Shown here: positions 23,601-32,300 of the stretch, piece by piece | How the letters are laid out: every line of letters begins with the position of its first letter | Numbering within the stretch: the first letter of the stretch is position 1 | Source of the DNA: Spodoptera frugiperda | Lineage: Eukaryota; Arthropoda; Insecta; Lepidoptera; Noctuidae | Direction: 5' to 3' | NCBI RefSeq assembly: GCF_023101765.2 | Contig: NC_064226.1 | Location: 4,766,001-4,830,000 of the forward strand | Length of the DNA stretch: 64,000 nucleotides | The notes under the pieces: generated by a model | Told to the model about the DNA's origin: nothing | Seen by the model: only the letters and a program-made list of their open reading frames with translations | The model's database searches: none | Position numbers and translations under genes: made by a program

Positions 23601-23942
23601 ATCCCACCCAAAACATAAATGTGAAAGGCTGCCAAGTTCGGTAATATTGGAATGCTTCGCCTATAAAAGAAGTGAGATCTAAATAAGTACCAAGTTCCAT
23701 ACACAGATCTCAGTTAAAAATGATATAACAAGTTGGCAAGTTTTCATACACTTTGTTATAAACCTACTAAACGCAATGAGTCAAGTATATAATTTTCTAT
23801 TAAAACTTGCCAAGTTATATCATTTTTAACTGAGATCTGTGTATGGAACTTGGTACTTATTTAGATCTCACTTCTTTTATAGGCGAAGCATTCCAATATT
23901 ACCGAACTTGGCAGCCTTTCACATTTATGTTTTGGGTGGGAT
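23601..23942. mobile_element. 342-bp near-perfect hairpin (fold-back element)
   Basis: Left arm 23601-23744 and right arm 23802-23942 are reverse complements over about 141 bases. The only difference I find is a 3-base insertion (AAG) in the left arm; the loop is 57 nt. Arm ends are ATCCCACCC and GGGTGGGAT. Arms contain the recurrent phrase GCCAAGTTCGG, which appears again as GAACTTGGC in the following 550 bp. No reading frame. Either a palindromic transposon terminus or a hairpin-RNA source. Confidence 0.85.
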
Positions 23943-24500
23943 TTCATTTATTTTTGTAAAGTTTATTTTATTTTTTTCTTATTTTACTTTACTTTGACTA
24001 AATACAAACCTTCGTAACGTATTTTAGGTCGGTACGACCATTGGAAGATATAGATAATTTTTTTGTTTAAGTTCCTTAGGGGTTTGAATTTACACCTTCA
24101 TTATTTTTAAAACCGACTCACACTTGGGCATTTTCAGATTTTTTCCTTTATCTTGACCTAAAGACCTACCTCCATGCCAAATTTCAAGTCAATACGACCA
24201 TTGGAAGTGGTCTAGGTTTTTGATGAGTGAGTCAGTCAGTGAGTGTATAGTAAAAATTGCGATTTTCTAACGTCAATATCTCAAGACCTACAATAGGTAC
24301 ATTAATGAAATTTTGTATTTTAGATAAGTAAGTAGATCTCGACAGATACTAGAAATTTCATATGCGTAGATAAAATAGATTTTGAGTTATAGGTGGGTCG
24401 AACTTGGCCCGAAATGGTTCGTGTAATATAACCCACGGCCGGTGTGTCGGTTTTTTGCTCGAACTTGGCGGACACACTGCCGTGTGTCTAGATAGCTAAC
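23943..24500. repeat. Probable body of the same transposon
   Basis: TACGACCATTGGAAG occurs twice about 160 bp apart, and GAACTTGGC phrases (24410, 24460 region) echo the hairpin arms. GTGAGTCAGTCAGTGAGTG and TCAATATCTCAAGACCTAC are phrases I associate with repeated lepidopteran DNA. No coding capacity. The boundary with the hairpin is unknown. Confidence 0.4.
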
Positions 24501-24539
24501 ATCATAGTACCTACCTATTGTTTAATTATACTTTCAATC

Positions 24540-24611
24540 GGCTCGTTGGTCTAGTGGTATGATTCTCGCTTTGGGTGCGAGAGGCCCCGGGTTCGAATCC
24601 CGGACGAGCCC
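24540..24611 (+). tRNA. tRNA-Pro, anticodon UGG
   Basis: A complete 72-nt intronless tRNA. The acceptor stem GGCTCGT pairs with ACGAGCC, followed by discriminator C. The anticodon stem CTCGC/GCGAG encloses loop TTTGGGT with TGG at 24572-24574. The T-arm CCGGG..CCCGG is perfect. A-box TGGTCTAGTGG is at 24547-24557 and B-box GGTTCGAATCC at 24590-24600, as required for internal RNA polymerase III transcription. It decodes CCA (and by wobble other CCN) proline codons. A decayed paralogue lies at 22870-22941. Confidence 0.97.
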
Positions 24612-24613
24612 TA

Positions 24614-24618
24614 TTTTT
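24614..24618 (+). terminator. RNA polymerase III terminator
   Basis: A TTTTT run begins three bases after the tRNA-Pro gene, the standard pol III stop signal. Confidence 0.85.
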
Positions 24619-25489
24619 ATTCAAGAATTCAATATTAGTGTATACTAACTTGTCCACAAAGCTTGCTTGCCACTTTTTGTAGTATATTTTATTTTTGGTT
24701 CTTACACCTGTCCGACAAATTATCTACGTATTTCATTAATTTTATTATACTTTTTAGATTTAAGAACTGATGTATTAATGTTTAAGTGATTACAAATTAA
24801 AACATCGATCAGTAAATTCACACACAAGTTTATCTCAAACATCAATCGATTGCTCTCATCATAATTAATCTCGCGGTTGTTTTAAAAGGACCTTATTTCT
24901 TGGAACTTTTTATTTATATTGAGACTAAATATAATACAAAATGCAGGTAGGTATATTATCGTATTTTATATTCGCACGTTGCTAGATTATTTGTTTAAAG
25001 CTAGAAGTAGGGTCAACAATAACAGACCAGTGGGCAAATAGCAAGTCATATTGTCATAGACTTGTGTATGGGTAGACGCGGCATTGGGACATGGGGTAGA
25101 TTCATATTTTTAGAATGGCTAGTGCATAGTTTAAAGATAGAATTTGGTGTGTAATTTTACTGAGTATTTTATTTATTACCACTTTGTCTCCTGTGTAGAA
25201 ACGCACGTGCACCTTATGCAGAAAATAAATACTTCGTGACTGATCTCAGTCTGTTGTTTGATTGATTTTAATTACATAATTGTCTTCGGGTGAATTTGTT
25301 TGTTCCGATTCAGAAGGACTAATTTATTGGGTACCACAAAATCTCGAAATTCAAAATACTTACGTGTATGTAACTTAACGAGAATCTTATGACAATTGTA
25401 TTATTATGACTTTGTATAGTTTATCGAGTATCTTGTAGTAACCACAGGATTAATAGCCATGTCTACGACAATTAAGAAGTCAATCTTAC
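24619..25489. other. No gene; intronic if the minus-strand gene extends left
   Basis: Immediately left of the minus-strand exon's donor. No further exon recognised. Confidence 0.5.
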
Positions 25490-25590
25490 CTGTACGGGCA
25501 GGTATTCACGCGGACCGAATTTCCCGGAATCCAGCGATGATCCGCCGACTTCAAACCTTAGCAGTTGCATCTCCATTCAACAGCACCACA
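25490..25590 (-). CDS. 5' coding exon of an unidentified minus-strand gene
   Basis: On the minus strand a pyrimidine-rich acceptor (GTTTGTTTTTCAG) precedes a 101-nt exon that ends at CAG|GTAAGATT, a near-consensus donor. Fourteen bases in, an ATG opens a frame that stays open for 29 codons to the donor and leaves it in phase 0. The peptide starts MEMQLLRFEVGGSSLDSG and ends REYLPVQ. All three frames have stops in the 5' half or are closed except this one, so the ATG is the likely translation start and an untranslated exon must lie at higher coordinates. Downstream exons lie at lower coordinates, none recognised. GC content and CpG use exceed the surroundings. I do not recognise the protein. 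The splice boundaries are the strongest evidence; expression is unproven. Confidence 0.65.
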
Positions 25591-25991
25591 CTGAAAAACA
25601 AACCCTAACTTTAAGAAATAAGGTTGAAAATTGTGTTTCGTTTTATTTGTAAGTTATGACGTTTTGTTATAATACCATGTCATAGTTACTTCGATAAGAT
25701 TGATCGAGTGGGGTAAGAACGCCAGATAATCTGTGTTCGAGATAAAAAATCGGTGACTTGTCAAATTCGTCGCATTCTACAGTGTATAGTGTAGTTCTGG
25801 ATCGGCCGTTCGATCCTTGGATTGGTCTCGGATATTTAACCACTGAATTGGATTCTGTTGTGTTCACATTTATTTGGGAATGAAACATGGCTTGGGATTT
25901 AGAACAAGGTTTTCTGTTTTCTATGATTTTGTTTAACAGACTCAATGTACACTAATTTATTATCTACTGCCTCATATGGTTGCAAGTACAA
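25591..25991. other. Intron/upstream DNA of the minus-strand gene
   Basis: Holds the acceptor tract for the exon at 25490-25590. A 92-codon minus-strand open frame (25667-25945) has no motif and no splice context consistent with the exon. Confidence 0.4.
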
Positions 25992-26269
25992 TTATTTCGC
26001 AATGATCTTAAGGTTTACTTTTGATTGATTTCGATTTACTGTACATTGTACAATAGTAAATACTTTAAGCACGTCATGACCTAAATAAAAAAGGAATGGT
26101 AATAAACACAGAACTGCGGAATCTGTATCCAGTCTTCGAAGGATAAGAAGCAGCATTCTTAAGATTTTCATTGAGTCTAGCTGCGTTTTCCCATCTTCAA
26201 GTTTGTGGATTATAGCATTACTCAAACCACCCATGAGACCTTTGCTGGTGCAGCTGATGCAGTGCTGTA
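25992..26269 (-). other. Open frame of protein-like composition, unidentified
   Basis: A minus-strand frame is open from the edge of the MITE at 26270 to 25992, without a start codon at its left edge; an internal ATG is at 26232-26234. It predicts an amphipathic helical stretch (for example KLEDGKTQLDSMKILRML followed by an RRLDTDSAVL segment). It could be a decayed fragment of a coding sequence interrupted by the MITE, or chance. I recognise no family. Confidence 0.2.
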
Positions 26270-26383
26270 CCCTTAGTATGAGTTTTGGCGACGCTCTGAT
26301 TGGTAGGTTTATTCAAACCGGCCAATCAGAGCACCGAACGCAGTTTCGATAACTTTAAACGTAAAGCAAACTTATACTAAGGG
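26270..26383. mobile_element. Tc1/mariner-type MITE, family C, copy 1
   Basis: Terminal inverted repeats CCCTTAGTATGAGTTT and AAACTTATACTAAGGG are flanked by the target duplication TA (26268-26269, 26384-26385). An inner inverted pair, GCTCTGATTGG and CCAATCAGAGC, makes most of the element fold into one hairpin. No coding capacity; mobilised in trans if at all. Second copy at 36508-36659. Confidence 0.85.
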
Positions 26384-27220
26384 TAGTGATAAATTCATAA
26401 CGAATTAACTACGGTACCAAGTTACTGCCTAATAATATTTGTACATTACTTCAAAAATTAACTAGTGGATCTCAAAAATCCACCTCATACCCGCAGGTAG
26501 GCAAAAGTCAAAAATCCAGTGACATTTCATTAATTATAATCCCGAAATCTGTTTATTTTTTTTCTCCTAAACTGATCCCCGATTCGCAGCGGGTTGCAAG
26601 ATTTCTATCTGAACAAAAGTTACTTTGGTATCTATTCTAATGTAATTAGAGTTGGTTTTGCTGTGGCATGTGCCTTGAATTGGTCATTGTATCATGATTG
26701 AAATCCGTTTCTTGCGATATTTTTTGTATGACTTAAGGATTATTGATGATTATGCGATTACTTGGCGTTAAAAGTTTGGACCACTATCTTCCAGTGTGGG
26801 TAGCGAAGACATATTTTGTATTGTTGTATTATCTCTTAATGATTGTGAGTTAGTATGTGGATGTTGAAGAATTTTCCCAAACAGATGATGGTTTCCAGTC
26901 TAGTTATAACTATGTATATGATTCTCAACAAACTTAGTTTTTTCGACGATTACTTCTTTAAATTAACTGTATTTAGAAAGAAAGAGGAGAAACAAACATA
27001 AATGCACCGACATCGAGTAATTGATGACATGTTCAAGAAGATGTCATTATTCGTTTTGTGGCATTTATGTCCTAAATCCCACATGGATTATTGTCACAGG
27101 TAAATCATTTTCAGTTCCGTCATCTGAGTTTTATTTAACTTGTGTGTTTTAGTTTTATATTATTTTACCTGCAACACCAGAGGAAATATATATATGTAGT
27201 TGTAACCAGAATATTATACA
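26384..27220. other. Nothing recognised
   Basis: Unique sequence; 27211-27220 is the left target duplication of the next SINE. Confidence 0.5.
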
Positions 27221-27418
27221 ATTTTTTGTTTTAAGTGGGGAAAACCATCCAATTACTTCTCGCGTCTTGGGCGAGGCGAGAGGGAGTGTCAGATTCTTAC
27301 TGACTAAAAACCACCCAGTTCCTTGTAGGCTCCGGATCGAAAAGCAGGAGTAGGAACTTCCTACCCCTGCTTTTCGATCCGGAGCCCCGTTAACCCATTA
27401 AGTAGTCCGCAGCTCCGG
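27221..27418 (-). mobile_element. SINE family A, copy 3, with inverted 5' segment
   Basis: Target duplication ATATTA(T/G)ACA at 27211-27220 and 27419-27428. Inside it, 27328-27356 and 27359-27386 are inverted copies of one another (GGCTCCGGATCGAAAAGCAG and its complement), so a 28-bp segment of the SINE is present twice, head to head. This is an internal fold-back absent from the other copies. Confidence 0.8.
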
Positions 27419-27859
27419 ATATTAGACATAGGTTGGACTTCGCGGTCTCCTTTTCAAAATCGAAAAGTCCAACAACGTTTTGACTTTTTCACAAAATATA
27501 TTCTATCCTCCTTATAATTAATAATATAATAGATGCTTTCATTATACTTAGTACAAACACTGCATAGTGTTCGTTCAATGAAGCGATCCACATCAACACG
27601 TCTGATCTTCATCGGCAGTAGGAGATAAGTTGGGGGGAGTGGGGGGCACCCACCGCCCAGTCTCAACGCTTCATCTCTCTGTGTTAGTAGTACTATGCTA
27701 TACAATGTTGTTATTTTTGAAATATTTAGATGGGTAATTCATTTATAATTATTGAGATAATGTTTTTTTTTTAGATAGTTATCGAGAGTTGTCTTGCAGT
27801 GGGTTTATTCTATCACAATATTAATGCCAATCGATCGGAATCCAATGCCGAATCCGTGA
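27419..27859. other. Nothing recognised
   Basis: No supportable gene. The minus-strand frame at 27454-27705 has no motif. Confidence 0.5.
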
Positions 27860-28035
27860 AATACCGATGACCCAGTAGGGCAGATGCCTGATCCGGAGCT
27901 ACGGACTACCTAGCGGGTTTACCGGGGCTCCGGCTCGAAAAGCAGGAGTATGAACGGGGTGGTTTTTAGTCAGTAAGAGTCTGACACTCCCTCTCACCTC
28001 GCTCAAGGCGGGAGAAGTCATTGGATGATTTACAA
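27860..28035 (+). mobile_element. SINE family A, copy 4 (long 5' end)
   Basis: Includes the 5' extension CCAGTAGGGCAGATGCCTG that it shares only with the copy at 32093-32300, then CCGGAGCTACGGACTACC, the GAGCC/GAAAAGCAGGAGT block and CGGGAGAAGTCATTGGATG. It shows that the full-length SINE is at least 175 bp. Confidence 0.8.
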
Positions 28036-28543
28036 AATAAGAACTGACGTGAAATAAAATTAAATAATAAAAATCTTATTTAGGAGACTAGGTAAACATA
28101 GATAGACAGAAACACACATACCTACGCCTAATTAAACACCTTTCTAACACTAATTTTATATCAAAAATCTTCAAAACACCGCCACTAAACTACAATGTAC
28201 CCATTTCTGATTATCTTTGACGGTATTGTGTTTAAAGCTGGCGAGGGGGTGGCTCCTACCCCCTACCCCTTACCCCCTACTGTCTCACGGTAGCGCGGGT
28301 AGATTAACACTGCTGTCCTACTTACGTAACATGGATGTGGATGTATGTGTGTATGGATGTCATGTTATGTACAGAGTGTTCGTAAAAAGTTGCGTCTATA
28401 TTTAGATGGGAAGCTGTTTGATTTGGGTTAATTGTGTTAGTTTAATGTTTATTTTATAAGTTTGGATGTTAAAAATAAATTGGTCGGTGTGATATGTTTA
28501 TTTATAAATGTAGAAAGATAAAATTTATTTTTAAGTTGTGAAT
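28036..28543. other. Nothing recognised
   Basis: No supportable feature. Confidence 0.5.
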
Positions 28544-28726
28544 TCTTCACACTAATATTATAAATGTGAAAGTTTGTTTGTTTCGATATTTGTCTGTCAA
28601 TCACGCTGAAACTACTGAACGGACTTTGATGAAATTTGGTATACAGACAGGGTATAAGCTGATTCGGGTGATAAGATACTTTTTATTCCACGGTAACGCG
28701 GGCGATGCCGCTGACAGAAGCTAGTT
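28544..28726 (+). mobile_element. Helitron-like/Lep1-like repeat, family D, near-complete
   Basis: Begins TCTTCACACTAATATT and ends GAAGCTAGTT. Contains GAAACTACTGAACGGACTTT, GATGAAATTTGGTAT and CGCGGGCGATGCCGCTGAC. A start with TC and an end in CTAGT preceded by a GC-rich hairpin fits non-autonomous Helitrons. Copy 1 is at 4765-4866. Confidence 0.6.
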
Positions 28727-28747
28727 ATTAATATTTTTCCTGTATTC

Positions 28748-28790
28748 TTTCATCCGCAACACCAGAGGACTCGCAAGTGCGATGCCTATT
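28748..28790 (+). repeat. Interspersed repeat family B, short fragment
   Basis: CAACACCAGAGGACTCGCAA followed by GTGCGATGCC corresponds to the middle of family B. Confidence 0.5.
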
Positions 28791-28847
28791 CTTAAACGTA
28801 TGTAATAGTAACTAGAATATTATATTTATATACTTACCGGACGCCAA

Positions 28848-28998
28848 TTCTCCTCCATCTCCAATCTTCAAAACTCCAAATCCTCCAGCAGACCCACAAT
28901 GCACTTGTAACTATTTTTTTGGTGCTGCTAGTTTCGATAAGTACCGCGAATTGCTTACCATCAGGTAATCCGTCTCCTCGTTTATCACAATATACCAT
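28848..28998 (-). repeat. Interspersed repeat family B, copy 5, split by a SINE
   Basis: Blocks AATGCACTTGTAAC, TTGCTTACCATCAGGTAATC and CCGTCTCCTCGTTTATC match family B. Its A-rich tail is interrupted at TATACCAT by the family A SINE and resumes at 29164, so the family B insertion is the older of the two. Confidence 0.7.
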
Positions 28999-29163
28999 CT
29001 TATTTTTGAGTGGAAAATATAATCCCTTGATTTCTCCCGCCTTGGGTGAGGCGAGAGGGAGTATCAGACTCTTACTGATTAAAAACCACACCGTTTCTAC
29101 TCCTGCTTTTCGAGCCGGAGCCCCGGTAACCCGTTAGACAGTCCGCAGCTCCAGGTACCGTCG
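28999..29163 (-). mobile_element. SINE family A, copy 5, nested in family B
   Basis: Flanked by TATACCAT at 28991-28998 and 29164-29171, the tail of a family B copy. On the plus strand it carries CTCCCGCCTTGGGTGAGG, CGAGAGGGAGT, CTACTCCTGCTTTTCGAGCC and GTCCGCAGCTCC. Confidence 0.85.
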
Positions 29164-29171
29164 TATACCAT

Positions 29172-29954
29172 AAAAAGATGACACGCAATCATGCACCTAC
29201 ATAATATAGATACCTATACTATCCCTATACATATACTATGCCTTCATAACACAAATCACAATGTCCACTTGTAATGACCGTGAACATCATCAAAGTCAAT
29301 GGGAACGCCACATGTCTATCAGCGAGATAATAATTCATGATTGTTCTGTGTACCTTATTAACATTCCCAACGTCTAGCTTCCTTATACAGAGCATTTTAT
29401 TAGTCTATCTATACGTACCATCTGTACGGAGATGTCTAGCCATTCGGGATCATGGGTAAGCAAAAAAATGTTCTATCGCATCAATTAAAACGTTCATTCT
29501 TGATTGTCGTTTGTAATTTTGGGTTGTTTACGAAATTGTGTGCGGTGATGTTCGTTTTGCTTATAGGAATGTGAGGATGGGATAAATGTCACATTCATCC
29601 AGACTTTATGTTAACGGCTTTGTTCTACGTTTGGATTTGCGTCTGTAAGTCTCTTTTGTAAAACTTCTCATAATTAAATAGCTAAATATAGGTAAGTACC
29701 TACTTAAGTCTGCTAACTCTGTAAGGATGACAGCGTGAAGATACACGCAGATAGACATTAAATCAATGTGATTACGAAAGGAATTGCTAAAGCGAATGAA
29801 TACTTCGCTAAGAAATTACCCAGTCTCATTACGGCATCACGAGGAAAATCTCGTTTTTAACTTAATATTCGCAGCGCATACAATAACAGCCGCTATTACT
29901 AGCGCTGCACGGGCAACAATAGCTTAACAGACATTTGACAGGCGGCATAATAGA
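29172..29954. other. Nothing recognised
   Basis: No supportable feature. Confidence 0.5.
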
Positions 29955-30260
29955 TGGTCTGTGTCGCAAGACTCGCTACTAAGTTGGTGACGTCACTGCG
30001 CCAGAAGCAGAATGTAGTGATGGCAGGTAGCGGTGGTGGTGGCGTGACGTCACGAGAGCCACCGCCGCTTATCTGTGACGAGCGGCGGATGAGCGTGCTG
30101 CGTCTCGGATAGATAACGGAACAATGAGGCGAGCGCCGGTGGGCCGCATCGACCGGGGGGCGTGGCGCGACCCCGCCCCGCCAGACAGAGAGCGCCTAAT
30201 CTCACGGATAACGGATAAACCTAACCCGGACACACCCGTATTGGAGGAGGTTTTAGCGAA
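29955..30260. promoter_or_regulatory. GC-rich island with two perfect CRE sites
   Basis: Two full palindromic cAMP-response elements, TGACGTCA, at 29988-29995 and 30045-30052, lie 57 bp apart in a CpG-rich block that continues through CCGGGGGGCGTGGCGCGACC. It lies 4.4 kb upstream of the minus-strand exon at 25490-25590, which needs an untranslated exon and promoter on this side. A promoter or enhancer for that gene is plausible, unproven. Confidence 0.4.
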
Positions 30261-32092
30261 TGTCAACGCCTAGTGAACGCTATTGGTATCTCGGATATAG
30301 GCGGATTAGTATATGTGCAGGAAAATTTTACCTAAGCAACGTTTCAGGCGGCCGGCTTCTGCAGGGGAGGTGGGAGGGAGACGCTGCGGTTTTTTCAGCT
30401 GAAACTCGCACTAATCTTACTTCAACACTCAACCGCAAAACACAACCTTATCCTCTTAATCTTAGATGTTATAGTGGCATCAGTTAACTACTATTGTCTA
30501 ACATTTATCTTTTTTAATAAAACATGTAAAGAAACTATATAAATTAGATAACAACAGCTACAAGGAAATACTCGTTATCAGAGATCCCACGAATATATCA
30601 GTCTATTTTTAATTACGTAGAGCCTTGCTTCGGAGGTCACAGAGTATAGAGATTGTATTAAAACTGTGAGCGGACTGCTCATTACATCGTTACGTAGAAC
30701 TAAATTTTATTAGGCTGTGACACGTTTCTTTGATACTTTACCTACGTATATGTATCTTTATCAGATGTTTAAGACGTTACTTTCAGAAGTTAATTATAAC
30801 TTAATTACCGTTTTAGTTACTGTGTAAACTTAGTCAAATTCTCAGGAATAGATTTTGTGTTACTTCTTGTTGTAAATCGCGTGCTAATTAATATTGAGAA
30901 TTTTACAGAGTTACGAAGAGATATATTTTTTTAGTGGCGTTTTTAATAAATACACAAATATTTATTGTTATATCTAATGACTGTTTAGTAAGTTGAGTAG
31001 TTGGAAGTGTGAAGCTGACTATTATTTATTTTAATGTCCGCCTTATAGATTATTTTAAAATATTGGACACGTATTTTTTATTTTCTATCGGAAACAAATA
31101 CTTTCAAAGATATATAGATTTGAAATATAGCATGACGTCTCTTATAAGTACGTTTTATACGTAGAAATGACGTACTTATTTACTCTCACTTCTAAACTTT
31201 GATTCCTTTCATCTAAGTTCATCAACATTTTGTATTCAGCTCATCATTAGACACCGCAGGCCCTAACTACATACAATGAAATTAACAAAACCATCAAAAA
31301 TTAATATGTTTCTTTTAGCTGTAAGTCCTCCATGTTCCTTAAATAAATAAATAAAAACTATATAAAGACCAGCAATTCTACTTACCCCACAACTAAACAT
31401 ACCACATACATATACATAATAGGTACATCTATCGCAGCCAATAGCCGGCCGATACACATAGGAACAGTTAGACAACAAACGCGAAGTGCTTCTCCATACA
31501 ATCGTTGGGAAAGCGCGCATTCTTTGCCACGTTATCTAGCATACATTATTGTAACACCCTGTTTGGTATTCTGATCATACTCGTTAGAGGAATTAAATGG
31601 ATACCTCATTAATGTATTGTAATGGGTAGTTATTTTAGTTTATGTGTTTACTCTGTTTGGTTTGTAAAAAGAAATGGTTATTGAAAATGTTTCTTCTGTG
31701 TTTTGTTTTCTACGGTTGATTTTGCATTGGATTTTTGTGTGACTATGAAGTTTTAATTCGTGATTGGACAAGGGCATGTCTTTTGTTAGTGGTTGTATAA
31801 GGATCATCCTTTTTAATTTGTAGTTTTACATTAATAGGTGTTTGCGAACTAAACCTTGAAGTGACTACTGCTAAGGGGACAATTAAAAAACTTATACATA
31901 CTTAATTTTAGGAACATCATCTGGCTTCAAGGTTAAACCTCTTATAAACCAAATTAACTACTGGAATATTGAACACAGCAAAAAAAAAAACAAAGGAATT
32001 AACATCTTAAACACACATTTACTCTTAACGTCACAATCTATTTGGAAAATAACAGAACATTTGGAAGTTATTTATACGTAGGCAAGCAATAC
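30261..32092. other. No gene recognised
   Basis: Unique DNA, GC-rich only up to about 30400, then AT-rich. No exon or repeat supported. Confidence 0.5.
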
Positions 32093-32300
32093 ATTTTTTT
32101 AATGGGGGAAAATCATCCAATGACTTCTCCTACCTTGGGTGAGGTGAGAGGGAGTATCAGACTCTTACTGACTAAAAACCAACCCGTTCCTACTCCTGTT
32201 CTTCGAGCCAGAGCCCCGGTAAGCCTACTAGGTAAGTAGACTGCAGTTCCAGGTCAGGCATCTGTCTTACTGGACCCCATCCGAGGTAATCAGTTCATTT
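32093..32300 (-). mobile_element. SINE family A, copy 6 (long 5' end)
   Basis: The T run at 32094-32100 marks the poly(A) end. At the other end GTCAGGCATCTGTCTTACTG and CCCATCCGAGGTAATC extend beyond the shorter copies and match 27860-27890 in reverse complement. Target duplication not found. Confidence 0.75.
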
